DNA of 64,000 bases from contig NZ_KI519517.1 of the NCBI RefSeq assembly GCF_000482865.1, positions 288,187 to 352,186 of the forward strand, written 5' to 3'. The translations under genes and the position numbers were made by a program. The stretch comes from Actinokineospora inagensis DSM 44258 (GTDB lineage Bacteria > Actinomycetota > Actinomycetes > Mycobacteriales > Pseudonocardiaceae). This document shows, piece by piece, positions 26,401-34,018 of the stretch (its first letter is position 1; every line of letters begins with the position of its first letter). The notes under the pieces were generated by a model. The model saw only the letters and a list, made by a program, of their open reading frames with translations, did no database searches and had not been told where the DNA came from.

Positions 26401-27118
26401 CAAGGAGAACCTGGCGTCATTGGCTGTGGACGCCGCCAAGCACGGGGATCGCCAGCTCGTCCACCGGCTCATCCCGGAAGTCGTGTCGGCTCGATTCAAC
26501 GGCGACGACGTCGACAGCCGGGTTTATCTCCTTATCCGAGCCCACATCGCCTTGGGCGAACTCGACCTCGCCCAAGACGCCACCCGCAGCCTGACCGACC
26601 ACTCCCGTCGGATCTGGGCCTGGTCCTTGATCGCCCAGGCCGCGCCCCGAGACCTCGCGCTGACCTGCGCCACCACCGCCGAAGACCTCGCCATGGCGAT
26701 CCCGAATATGGTCAGGCGCGCGATCAGCATGGACTCGGTGGTCAAAGCCCTCGCCGCCGCAGGAGAACCCGAACGCGCCCTCCACCACCTCGACGCCACC
26801 CTCGCCGTCATGCCCGATTTCGCCCAAGAACTCGGCGAATCCCACCGCCACGACACGATCGTCGACCTGGCCCTTGGCGCGGCCATGGCACACGACCTCC
26901 CCCGGGCGGAATCCCTGCTACAGACCGTCCCGCCGAGCTACCGCAAACAAACCCTCGCATCCCTGGCCGATGTCCTGCTCACCCAGGACTGCCGCGCCGA
27001 TGCCGTCCGCTTGCTCGCCGAGGCACTGAACGCAGGCGAGTTCCACCGCGCGCTTCCGGTAGTGGCCGAGGCCGATCCTGGAGCAGTGGAAGCACTCGCG
27101 GAACACCTGCTCCGCTAG
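23417..27118 (+). CDS. Trypsin-STAND NTPase-helical repeat conflict protein
   Basis: 1233 residues from GTG 23417 (GTG 23429 is an alternative). An N-terminal trypsin-like domain has His42 (TAAHVV), Asp76 (GTDLAVL) and Ser167 (EGMSGAAV). A P-loop NTPase follows: Walker A AGPWAGKS (about 267-274), Walker B LVLVVDGLDED (about 353-363) and a VLVASRPYPS sensor-like strand, as in NACHT/STAND proteins. Residues ~500-1233 are helical repeats rich in Ala/Arg, suited to ligand sensing. No signal peptide or membrane segment is seen, so it acts in the cytoplasm. The expected mechanism is that trigger binding oligomerises the NTPase and activates the protease. It ends tail-to-tail with the eCIS cluster, sharing CTAG. 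Confidence 0.85.
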   Translation: MSRPVPNADRARVAELIVTGPTGAWRGSGYRVTTGSVLTAAHVVRGATRVEVRFLPDLPGSWSVRARVAWTHDGTDLAVLAIDAPDTVPNVEFGVVDWRRAAVLAAHAVGFPRWKLRTDDDGSKFRDAHQATGTVATLSHWRSDTLEFTVPVPPEAVAVGSPWEGMSGAAVWVDGAIVGVLARHHHSDGPGRLTASRVNYLGGAQSLVGYPDVPRDVVPQEPAQVVSAAYRDELKTIAPVQLFDRVDELDELVRFCAGPDPYQWWQAGPWAGKSALLSWFALNPPAGVDVVSFFITSRYVGQSDSDAFLDAVLEQLAALVGESPSAVLHARAGQLRRLIEAAAARAESTGRRLVLVVDGLDEDTSGAARKPSIAGLLPESPPPGLRVLVASRPYPSLPKDVRASHPLHALVPIQLSVAEAADDLARAANDELDTLFEGPNRDVLGLITASGGGLTLDDLHELTHLLPYDLERLFTGLFGRSIRGRVSSLGQAPVHVYLFAHETLRVTAEALFGPVVADFRAQLHDWADGYRARGWPAETPVYLLRGYSRMLAAANDRSRLLALVTDARRRDRMLDHSGGDALTTAELTTAATRFADPPDLAALLVIAYAKNTVVYRNIWVPDHLPAVWESLGERDRAVALAEGTGRIDAYIEMIRSATDEDRATALFQHALAISAGFDQGASQATRLLEALSVALNAGVRLSMSEVDNLLDRAERLVENDRDPAQVACGLARLARDAARLGWTARVRPLIERLDHSRLRTREFLYLAEALWRAGHQDAARVWADQARDEVELVPLLDTATVMGDAADAIIARIMGKAAEDPAEYVELCEALIRAGRPELTARMRIRVGSLEREIPTINLTLRAMVESSPQRARELATQAEQAARSTTDPKTRINLLITVGRLVTAPELAFRLADSASRMLSQVDVYAYDRITILAQLSTLLTKAGRDGTAFAEEACQGLRDDDYHNALRLAGAFQAGGDLARAENLIRRHESYRFKENLASLAVDAAKHGDRQLVHRLIPEVVSARFNGDDVDSRVYLLIRAHIALGELDLAQDATRSLTDHSRRIWAWSLIAQAAPRDLALTCATTAEDLAMAIPNMVRRAISMDSVVKALAAAGEPERALHHLDATLAVMPDFAQELGESHRHDTIVDLALGAAMAHDLPRAESLLQTVPPSYRKQTLASLADVLLTQDCRADAVRLLAEALNAGEFHRALPVVAEADPGAVEALAEHLLR

Positions 27119-28575
27119 CGGCGGAAGAATTCGACCTCGCCGAGGGCGATGTGGGTGGTGGGGGTGAGGCCGGTGGCGGAGCGGATGTGCAGGGTGACCT
27201 TGGTGACGTCGGAGATGCCGAGGTCGGTGCGTTGCGGGCCGGGTTGGTCGGCCAGGGAGATGGGGACGGCGGTGGTGGTGCCGTCGGAGGCGGTGGCGGT
27301 GAGGTCGATGGCGGACGGGCGCGCTTCGTCGGTGAAGTGGTCTTGTTCGGCGGTGGGGCCCGCGTGGATGACGATGGCCAGGAAGCGGAAGGGTTGGGAG
27401 AAGGTGAAAGTGACGTCGGCGCCGGGGGCGGGGGAGCCCCAGTAGCGGTTGGACAGACCATCGGCGGCGGCTTTGGCGGGGTGGCCGGGTACCTCGGCGG
27501 TGGCGGTGATCGTGTGCGGGCCGATGGCGACGGGGGTGGCGAGCTTGTCGCGGATGTCTTGGTACACCCCGTTGATCTGGGGGTAGAGCAGCACCCCCAG
27601 CAGGACCAAGGCGATGACGACGAGCAGGGCGGCCAGGCGGCGGAGCCAGCGGGACCGGTCGCCGTGCCAGGACCAACGGCGGCGGCGTTGCCGGGCGACG
27701 GCAGCGGCGGCCGCGTCGGTCAACGGGGTGGCGCACCGGCGGCAGAAGTTGCGGTCAGGCGGGTTGGGAGTGCCGCAGTTCGGGCACGGCGGTCCGACGG
27801 TCGGGTCAGCCGCGACGGTGGTACTCGCCACCGGGCGCCGGGCGACCGGCCTGCCAGGGAGGACGGCGGCGGTCTCCTCATCGGGTTCTTTGGGCTGTCC
27901 GGGCGATACCGGACCGAAGGCCGATGCGGTCGGCGGGAAGTCGTGCGGGGCGGGGGAGTTGCCCTCGGCCACCGAGTTGTCGGACGACGACGTGGGTTCG
28001 GTGGACGGTGCGGCTGCCGCGTGGGAGCCGGGCCGCGACTGGCTTGTGGTCGGTTGACCGGTGGACGACGCGCCAGACGCGGGGTCGCCGGGCCGCGACT
28101 GATGTGTGGTTGGCGGGGTTGTGGTTGGCGTGGGGTCGCTGGACGGCGACCTGCGTGTGGCAGGCGGAGTTGCGGCTGGTGCGGGTGGCGTGGGGTTGCC
28201 GGACCGCCAGCGGCGTTTGGCTGGCGGAGTTGCGGTTGGTATGGGGTCGCTGGGCCGCGATTGGCCTGTGGCTGGCGAAGCTGTGGACGGCGTGACTGGT
28301 GTGGGGTTGTTGGGCTGCGCGCGGTGTGTGGTAGGCGATTGGGGTGTGCTGGCGTCGGGCTGCGCGGTGGGCGGGGCCGTGTCGGTGGGGTGCGGCTGGG
28401 GTGTGGCGGAGTGGGGTGGCTGGTCGGGCCTCGGCGAGGGCGTGCCCGGATCGCCGGGGGGTTCCGGGCGGTCGGCGGGTTGGGTGGACCAGCCGAGGTA
28501 GGTGCCGCAGTTGCCGCAGAAGTCGTCGGTGGCTGCGACGGTGGTGCCGCATACCGGGCAGGGGCGGGTGCTCAT
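27115..28575 (-). CDS. Membrane-anchored zinc-ribbon protein with C-terminal discoidin-like domain (eCIS-associated)
   Basis: 486 residues from ATG 28575. Residues 6-24 hold one zinc ribbon (CPVCG and CGNCG). A long Pro/Thr/Ser-rich, probably disordered segment follows, then a second zinc ribbon near 265-286 (CPNCG and CRRC). A basic stretch RQRRRRWSW precedes a single membrane helix (313-331). The last ~150 residues form a beta-rich domain resembling discoidin/NADase-type glycan-binding domains (FRFLAIVIHAGP, VTLHIRSATGL). Predicted topology is cytoplasmic zinc ribbons with an extracellular binding domain. It is the last gene of the eCIS operon. The layout recalls membrane proteins reported in Streptomyces CIS clusters, but orthology is untested. 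Confidence 0.75.
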   Translation of the reverse strand: MSTRPCPVCGTTVAATDDFCGNCGTYLGWSTQPADRPEPPGDPGTPSPRPDQPPHSATPQPHPTDTAPPTAQPDASTPQSPTTHRAQPNNPTPVTPSTASPATGQSRPSDPIPTATPPAKRRWRSGNPTPPAPAATPPATRRSPSSDPTPTTTPPTTHQSRPGDPASGASSTGQPTTSQSRPGSHAAAAPSTEPTSSSDNSVAEGNSPAPHDFPPTASAFGPVSPGQPKEPDEETAAVLPGRPVARRPVASTTVAADPTVGPPCPNCGTPNPPDRNFCRRCATPLTDAAAAAVARQRRRRWSWHGDRSRWLRRLAALLVVIALVLLGVLLYPQINGVYQDIRDKLATPVAIGPHTITATAEVPGHPAKAAADGLSNRYWGSPAPGADVTFTFSQPFRFLAIVIHAGPTAEQDHFTDEARPSAIDLTATASDGTTTAVPISLADQPGPQRTDLGISDVTKVTLHIRSATGLTPTTHIALGEVEFFRR

Positions 28576-29126
28576 CGGGGGTCCTCCGGGGGTGCGCTGA
28601 GCACCTCGATCCGCGCGGTGAGGTGCAACGGGCAGTGCGCGGCGACCACGGCGGTCACCTGGTCCCGGTCGGCGGCCGCCCGGTCCGGCCAGACGGTGAC
28701 GACGAGTGTCGGGGGCGACCCGGGCAGCCCGGCTTCCGGGTCGGCCGACCACGCCACCCCCGGCCCGTCGTCGATCCGCACGCCGACCCCCAGGGCCAGC
28801 CGGAGGCGTTCGGCGAGGCCGCGGACTGTGCCCCGGTCCCGGTGCAGGCCGACCGCCCGGTGGACGAGTTCGCGGCGGACGTGGTCCGGCCAGCGTGGGT
28901 CGAGGTCCTCGGCGACCCAGGATGACAGCCACTCCAGGAAGTCCTCCGGGGTCAACCCCGGGGCGAGGTAGCGGTCCAAGTTGTCCAAAGTGGACAACAC
29001 AGCCGACAGGACGTCGTCGAGGCCTGCGGTGAACCGTTGGGCGAAGTCGTCGGCCGCGTACAGCGAGGGCAGCAACTCGCCGATGGGGTGGGTGCTCGGC
29101 AGTGAGGGCAGTCCGACGCGGGTCAT
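28572..29126 (-). CDS. eCIS baseplate protein, phage tail protein I-like
   Basis: 184 residues from ATG 29126, overlapping both neighbours by ATGA. The segments LPSLYAADDFAQRFTAGLDDVLSAVLSTLDNLDRYLAPGLTP and FLEWLSSWV, followed by RRELVHRAVGLHRDRGTVRGLAERL, match the phage-tail protein I/TIGR02242 family. That family is a baseplate wedge component of contractile injection systems (Afp12-like role). The C-terminal half is a beta-sandwich-like region ending APPEDPR. Position immediately after the gpJ gene and its duplicate module agrees with other eCIS clusters. Confidence 0.85.
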   Translation of the reverse strand: MTRVGLPSLPSTHPIGELLPSLYAADDFAQRFTAGLDDVLSAVLSTLDNLDRYLAPGLTPEDFLEWLSSWVAEDLDPRWPDHVRRELVHRAVGLHRDRGTVRGLAERLRLALGVGVRIDDGPGVAWSADPEAGLPGSPPTLVVTVWPDRAAADRDQVTAVVAAHCPLHLTARIEVLSAPPEDPR

Positions 29127-29527
29127 CCGGTCACCGTGACCTGGTGCTGGTGGGAGAACACCAGCGAACTCGGCGTCAGCTCGACCCGGTCCAGCCGCCC
29201 GCCCCGCGCCCCGGTCAACGGGTTCGCCGGGAAAAGCAGGATCTCCTCGACCATGCCGACGCCTTGAACCCTTTGGAGGACAGCGAAAACCTCCCCGCAC
29301 TGCACGGCCCGGCCGAACGGCCAGCCGGTGTGGGTCACACCGTCACCGTGACCTGAGCTCGGTGTCAGTTCGACCCGTTCCACTCGGCCACCTCGTGCTC
29401 CCGTCAGAGTGTTCGCTGGGGACAGCAGGATCTCGTCGACCATGTCGATGCCTTGGGCCCGTTGCAAGACAGTGACAGTCTCGGCGTAGTGCACGGGCCG
29501 CCGGAACGGCCAGCCGACGCGGGTCAT
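29123..29527 (-). CDS. Protein made of two copies of the gpJ C-terminal module
   Basis: 134 residues from ATG 29527, overlapping the gpJ gene and the tail-I gene by ATGA on each side. It consists only of two repeats: residues 1-58 (WPFRRPVHYAETVTVLQRAQ to RVELTPSS) and 59-134 (WPFGRAVQCGEVFAVLQRVQ to HQVTVTG). Both repeats correspond to the last ~69 residues of the gpJ protein. The second repeat is almost identical to the gpJ end at DNA level; the first is more diverged. I know of no counterpart in characterised eCIS clusters. It could be an extra baseplate subunit or trimer-interface piece. The open frame and tight coupling argue for expression. Confidence 0.75.
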   Translation of the reverse strand: MTRVGWPFRRPVHYAETVTVLQRAQGIDMVDEILLSPANTLTGARGGRVERVELTPSSGHGDGVTHTGWPFGRAVQCGEVFAVLQRVQGVGMVEEILLFPANPLTGARGGRLDRVELTPSSLVFSHQHQVTVTG

Positions 29528-29731
29528 CCGGTCACCGTGACCTGGTGCTGGTGGGAGAACACCAGCGAACTCGGCGTCAGCTCGACCCGGTCCACCCGCC
29601 CGCCCCGCGCCCCGGTCAACGGGTTCGCCGGGAAAAGCAAGATCTCCTCGACCACGCCGACGCCCTGAACCCGTTGCAGGACAGCGAAAACCTCCCCGTA
29701 CTGCACGGACCGCCCGAACGGCCAGCCGGTG
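29123..29731 (-). repeat. Direct repeat of the gpJ 3' end (208 bp, 401 bp apart)
   Basis: Bases 29123-29330 and 29524-29731 align without gaps over 208 bp with 9 mismatches counted by eye. A third, more diverged copy lies between them (about 29341-29523). The repeat unit covers the module from GWPFGR to VTVTG plus the stop/start overlap. The high identity suggests a recent duplication or gene conversion. Confidence 0.85.
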
Positions 29732-31461
29732 CCGTCCGGACCGCCGGTCAGCGGGTCCAGGTAGCCGTACAGCGCGTCCTGGGCCGCCGCGCGGACCCGG
29801 TCGACGTCGGGGTCGTTGGCGATCAGGCGGGTGACGACGGTGATCCCCTGGTACCGCGGTGGCCCGACCACAGCCCGGGTGCCCAACAGCCGTCGGGTGT
29901 CGAGGTGTCCCGCCACCGCCGCCAGGACGTCGTCGGACGGGACCAGTTGCTCGATCCGCAGCCGCTCGCCGAGCCCACTCGTCGCCGAGGGAACCAGCAG
30001 GACCCGCGCCGCTCCCGGCTCGTCCTCCGCGGGCAGACACCGCACCCGCGCCAACGACGGCGCCGCCTCCCGGGCCAGGCGCTCGTAGTCCGACGCGGTC
30101 ACCGCCCGGTCCTGCACCCGGAGCTGGTGCGGTGCCCGCACCCGGGCCTCGGCCACAGTCTCCCCGTCGACCCCGCCCCGAGCGGCCTCGCGGTTGCCCA
30201 CGGTCGACACGTACGGCACCGAGCTGCGCAGCACCGAGATCGCGCCGCGCGCCACGTTGCCCGACCGGCCGCCCCCGGTCCGGTACCGATCGATCCGGAT
30301 CACCGAACCCTTCGGCGGAACCGCGCCGTAGTTGCGCAGCAGGCCGTCTGGTTCGCGGACGGCGGGCGGGAAGTGGACCTCGCCCAGCGTCGCGTCGAGC
30401 ACGACGTGCCGGTCGTCTGGGCCGGAGTCGCCGAAGTGCTCGACGACCGTCCACTCCTGCCAGCCCGCGCCGTCGGAAACCAGCACGACGACCGGGGCAC
30501 CGTCGATGAGGACCGGGGTTCGCGGCAGCGTGAACCGCTGGCCCGGCACACCCGCCGACTGGCCGAGCGGCACGTCCGGCACGGTCTCCGCGTGCTCGAC
30601 GGTGGTGGTGCCGCCGATGGTGAACGCCTCCGCCACCCGGATCGTGGGCGACTCGCGGTAGAACGGTTGGCCGGGTTCGGGTTCGGTGACCCGGCAGCGC
30701 AGCCAGCCCGCCCGCTTGCCCGCCACCACGGACTCCACATGGCCCGCGGGTACGTGCAGCACGACCTCACCGGGCCGGTTCAGACCACCGGTACTGTCCT
30801 CATCGGTCTCGCAGGCGGTCCACCCGCTCCCGTCCCACGCCTCCCACACCAACGGCGGTTGGCGCGGGTCGACGCCGATACCCTCCACTCGACTGTCCAA
30901 TCGCAACACCACGACACACCGGGGGGTTGCCGCCGTCAGCCCGAACATCGTCGAGTCGCCCGCCGTCGGTGCTGCCTGGAAGCACCGCACGTCTTGGCCC
31001 GCGGCGAGATCCTTGGACCGGTCGGCGTGCTCACCCGCCGCCGACCGGGTCACCAGCGCGTCGAGTTCACAAGGGATGATCGGCAGCGGCTCGGCCGTCG
31101 CGAACACCACCGCCTCGACGGCCTCCGTGCGCGGTGTCGCCACCTCGGTGCCGACCGGCAGCAGCACCACCTCGGCCTGCGGCGCGGACAGCCAGAACGT
31201 GACGTCGGCGCGGGCGGCGGTCGGCGGGAACAGCCGGACGCCGAGCAGGTCGAGGAACGCCAGGTAGTTGCGCTCGGGCACCCGGTTGAGCCGGTAGACG
31301 AGCTGGTCGACCATCTGGGCGAAGGTCTCGATCAGGGTGACCCCGGGGTCGGACACGTTGTGGTCCGTCCACTCCGGACAGCGGCGCTGCACGTACCGCT
31401 TGGCCTCGTCGACCAGTTGCTGGAACCGGCGGTCGTCCAGGTTCGGGGCGGGGAGCACCAT
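29524..31461 (-). CDS. eCIS baseplate protein gpJ-like (Afp11-type)
   Basis: 645 residues from ATG 31461. The N-terminus has the baseplate-J family signature (MVLPAPNLDDRRFQQLVDEAKRYV and CPEWTDHNVSDPGVTLIETFAQMVDQLVYRLNRVPERNYLAFLDLLG). The middle has the typical RDRAVTASDYERLAREA-like segment (VQDRAVTASDYERLAREAAPSLARVRC). gpJ forms the baseplate wedges that connect sheath, hub and fibres. Its last ~69 residues form a separate module that is duplicated twice in the next gene. The start overlaps the gp25 stop by ATGA. Confidence 0.93.
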   Translation of the reverse strand: MVLPAPNLDDRRFQQLVDEAKRYVQRRCPEWTDHNVSDPGVTLIETFAQMVDQLVYRLNRVPERNYLAFLDLLGVRLFPPTAARADVTFWLSAPQAEVVLLPVGTEVATPRTEAVEAVVFATAEPLPIIPCELDALVTRSAAGEHADRSKDLAAGQDVRCFQAAPTAGDSTMFGLTAATPRCVVVLRLDSRVEGIGVDPRQPPLVWEAWDGSGWTACETDEDSTGGLNRPGEVVLHVPAGHVESVVAGKRAGWLRCRVTEPEPGQPFYRESPTIRVAEAFTIGGTTTVEHAETVPDVPLGQSAGVPGQRFTLPRTPVLIDGAPVVVLVSDGAGWQEWTVVEHFGDSGPDDRHVVLDATLGEVHFPPAVREPDGLLRNYGAVPPKGSVIRIDRYRTGGGRSGNVARGAISVLRSSVPYVSTVGNREAARGGVDGETVAEARVRAPHQLRVQDRAVTASDYERLAREAAPSLARVRCLPAEDEPGAARVLLVPSATSGLGERLRIEQLVPSDDVLAAVAGHLDTRRLLGTRAVVGPPRYQGITVVTRLIANDPDVDRVRAAAQDALYGYLDPLTGGPDGTGWPFGRSVQYGEVFAVLQRVQGVGVVEEILLFPANPLTGARGGRVDRVELTPSSLVFSHQHQVTVTG

Positions 31462-31895
31462 CAGGCGACCTCGCCTTCGACAGCGGGGGAATCGGCGGGG
31501 TTGTCGGAGGGGATGGTGTAGAACGGGAAGACCAGGTTGCGCTGGTCGTTGGTGGCCCGGATGGCGTAGTGGATCGAGATGTGCAGCGTGCCGACCTCGT
31601 TCGGATCGTAGTCGATGTCCACTGTGGTCACTTCGATCCGGGGTTCCCACCGGTCCAGCGCCGAGCGCACCGCGCGGGCGAGCTGACCGGCGGTGGCGCC
31701 GTCGGTCGAGGCGAACACGTGGTCGTGGATGCCGCAGCCGAACTCCGGCCGCATCGGCCGCTCCCCGGGCGCGGTGCCCAGGATGAGCCAGATCGATTCC
31801 TCGATCTCCCGGTCGCGCTCGACCATGCCGATGCCGCCGGTCGGGCCGACCCGCAGCGGGAATCCCCAGCCGCGGCCGATGAAGTCGGTGCGCAC
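31461..31895 (-). CDS. eCIS baseplate protein, gp25/GPW-like (Afp9-type)
   Basis: 144 residues from GTG 31895, with GGAGGG close upstream. IGRGWGFPLRVGPTGG, the EESIWLILGTAPGERPMRPEFGCGIHDHVF block and the EPRIEV strand are diagnostic of the gp25/W lysozyme-like fold used structurally in contractile baseplates. The glutamate-containing RPEFG motif is conserved. It sits between PAAR and gpJ genes, the standard order. It should nucleate sheath assembly at the baseplate. Confidence 0.93.
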   Translation of the reverse strand: MRTDFIGRGWGFPLRVGPTGGIGMVERDREIEESIWLILGTAPGERPMRPEFGCGIHDHVFASTDGATAGQLARAVRSALDRWEPRIEVTTVDIDYDPNEVGTLHISIHYAIRATNDQRNLVFPFYTIPSDNPADSPAVEGEVA

Positions 31896-31896
31896 A

Positions 31897-32193
31897 CTAC
31901 CCTCCGATGCGGACGGTCAGGGCGCCGGTGATGATGTTCGCCCCGCAGCTCGACTTGTCGCCGACCCTGGCCGCGACCAGGCCGCCGATGAGCACCCGGC
32001 CGATCCGGGGCTGGATCACGTTGCCCGGCCCGAGCGCGGCGTGCGGCGGGATCGGGCAGGCGACCGTGCTGCCGATCACGGCGGCGGGCATGCCCCCGAT
32101 CAACACGGTGGCCACCCGCGTCGCCGCGGTGGGCGGTGGTGGTCCGACCGCGCCGCCGTGGCTGGTTTTGTCGCCCACCCGGACCGCGAACAT
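31897..32193 (-). CDS. PAAR-domain spike tip protein
   Basis: 98 residues from ATG 32193. Two PAAR-like halves are visible: FAVRVGDKTSHGG with IGGMPAAVIGSTVACP, and IGGLVAARVGDKSSCG with GALTVRIGG. PAAR proteins form the sharp zinc-bound tip on the VgrG-like spike and can carry effectors. This one is short, with no effector extension. The stop lies 1 bp before the gp25 start, and the spike gene lies 58 bp upstream. Confidence 0.92.
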   Translation of the reverse strand: MFAVRVGDKTSHGGAVGPPPPTAATRVATVLIGGMPAAVIGSTVACPIPPHAALGPGNVIQPRIGRVLIGGLVAARVGDKSSCGANIITGALTVRIGG

Positions 32194-32251
32194 GGTCGTT
32201 CTCCCTCTGTTGACGCCGACTCTGTTGACGCCGAATCCATGTGATGTCAAC

Positions 32252-34018
32252 TCAGTTGATCTCGACCGCGAGGCCCTTGAGCTTGGCCAGGCCCCTGGCC
32301 TCGACCGCCGCCGTGCCGCCCTGGACGGTGGCCGCCCCGGTGGCCTCGACCGACACGCTCTGTCCTTTAAGGACAAGGCTGCCCCGCTTGGCGTCCACGG
32401 TGATGCCCCGGTCGTCCATCCGCAGCGAGCTCAGGATCCGACCGCCGCCCCGGCCGCGCACCCGCACGTCGATCCGGCCGTTCTTCTCGTCCAGCACGAC
32501 CTCCAGCCGCTTGTCGCCGCTGGCGATCCGCACCCCGGACTTGGTGGTCGCGTCCAGCAGTTCGACCCGGTTGCCGGTGCGGGAGACCAGCGACCGCCGG
32601 TTGACCCGGCCGGACTTGGCGTCGACCAGCGGAACGTCGTGTTCGGACGGTTTGTCCAGTCCGTTGTAGAGCCCGCCCAACACGTACGGCCGGTCCAGGC
32701 TGCCCTGCTCGAACCCGACCAGCACCTCGTCGTTGACCTCCGGGCTGAACACGCCACCGCCGCGGACCCCGCCCCACTGCACGGTGCGGACCCAGTCGGT
32801 GACGTAGTTGTCGTCCAGCCACGGGAATCTCAGCCGCACCCCGCCGCGGTTGGTCGGGTCCTTGATGTCGGTGACCACCCCGATCGCCAATCCGGGCAGC
32901 CGCGGCGACCGGGCGGGCGCGTTGGCCCCCGCGACCAGACCGGCCAGCGACCGGTCGGCGGACGCGCTGACCGTGACCGTCGTCCGGTAGCCGACCCGCG
33001 GCTCCAGGACATGTCGAACGGCCGTGGCGGTGTACTTGCCGGAGAAGGCCTCGCCCGCGTTGCCCAGCGCGACCGGGGTACCCGCGCGGAACTTCGGGTT
33101 GCCCTCCACGACCACCTCCAGCTCGCCGTACCCGGCGGCGGCCGACGCGGCGACTCCGCGCGCCATGGCGTCGGTCTCGGCCTGCGTGCCGTGCGGGGTG
33201 TCGGCGACCAGCAACCGCGCCCGAGGCCCGAACCGCGCGGACGGCGACAGTCCCGGTTGGACGGTCTTGCTGATCAACGACGGCTCGACCGCGACGAACG
33301 CCCGTTTCGTCTTGACGTCCCACGCCCGGACCTCCACCGACTTGACCTGGTCGGCGCTGGTCAGCGTGGCGTGCACGGCGGTCGTGTTGCCGCGGTAGTC
33401 CATCACCAGCGGGTTGTTCTCCGCCGTCGGTGCCGGGGCCTTGCTCGCCGGTTCCGGTTTGGTCATCTGCAACACGCCCTTGTCGTCGACCCGCAGCAGC
33501 ACGCCGTGGTCGTAGGCGAGCTGGGACAGGAAGTCCCAATCGGACACCGCGGCCTGGCTGAGCTGCGTGTAGGTGACCGGCGAGAGCTCGACCCGCCCCA
33601 CCGGCAGCCCGGCGCCCTTGGCGACCTTGCGCACGACGTCGGACGCGGTCATGTTGCGGAACGCCTCGACCTTGCGGCCCCGGAACAACCGGTGCGCCAC
33701 GCTCATCGCGTGGATCACCGTGTACGCGCCGCTGCCGTCCTTGTCCAGTTCCAGCGCGGTCACCTCGCCGGTGAACAACTGCTCCTGCGCGGTCCCCGCG
33801 ACCGTGGACACCGCCACCTCCAGCCGGGTCCCGATGGTGATGCCGGTGTCGGCCAGCAGCTCGTTGTTGTCGTCGCTGTAGGTCAGGATCGCCGCGTTGG
33901 GCAACCCGACGCTCTCGTCGATCGTGCAGCTCACCAGCTTGGTGAACCACTTCTCGGTCAGCGGCGCTGGCGCGCTGACGATCGGGTCGGCGGTGTACAG
34001 CCGGGCCGCCAGGCTCAC
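32252..34018 (-). CDS. eCIS central spike, VgrG/phage late-control D-like (Afp8-type)
   Basis: 588 residues from GTG 34018, overlapping the LysM gene by GTGA. The N-terminal half has the gp27-like hub, with SVAHRLFRGRKVEAFRNMTASDVVRKVAKGAGL and DFLSQLAYDHGVLLRVDDKG. It is followed by the gp5-like OB domain (GVVTDIKDPTNRGGVRLRFPWLDDNYVTDWVRTVQWG and FSPEVNDEVLVGFEQGSLDRPYVLGGLYNG). The C-terminus is a beta-helix-type needle (GGGRILSSLRMDDRGITVDA). It trimerises as the membrane-piercing spike below the tube. No extra effector domain is seen. Confidence 0.94.
   Translation of the reverse strand: MSLAARLYTADPIVSAPAPLTEKWFTKLVSCTIDESVGLPNAAILTYSDDNNELLADTGITIGTRLEVAVSTVAGTAQEQLFTGEVTALELDKDGSGAYTVIHAMSVAHRLFRGRKVEAFRNMTASDVVRKVAKGAGLPVGRVELSPVTYTQLSQAAVSDWDFLSQLAYDHGVLLRVDDKGVLQMTKPEPASKAPAPTAENNPLVMDYRGNTTAVHATLTSADQVKSVEVRAWDVKTKRAFVAVEPSLISKTVQPGLSPSARFGPRARLLVADTPHGTQAETDAMARGVAASAAAGYGELEVVVEGNPKFRAGTPVALGNAGEAFSGKYTATAVRHVLEPRVGYRTTVTVSASADRSLAGLVAGANAPARSPRLPGLAIGVVTDIKDPTNRGGVRLRFPWLDDNYVTDWVRTVQWGGVRGGGVFSPEVNDEVLVGFEQGSLDRPYVLGGLYNGLDKPSEHDVPLVDAKSGRVNRRSLVSRTGNRVELLDATTKSGVRIASGDKRLEVVLDEKNGRIDVRVRGRGGGRILSSLRMDDRGITVDAKRGSLVLKGQSVSVEATGAATVQGGTAAVEARGLAKLKGLAVEIN

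Noticed and set aside
27151..28971. A ~600-codon glycine-rich plus-strand frame opposite the zinc-ribbon protein
   Set aside because: It is antisense to the Pro/Thr-rich linker, which produces Gly/Val/Arg-rich shadows; there is no ribosome site or domain.
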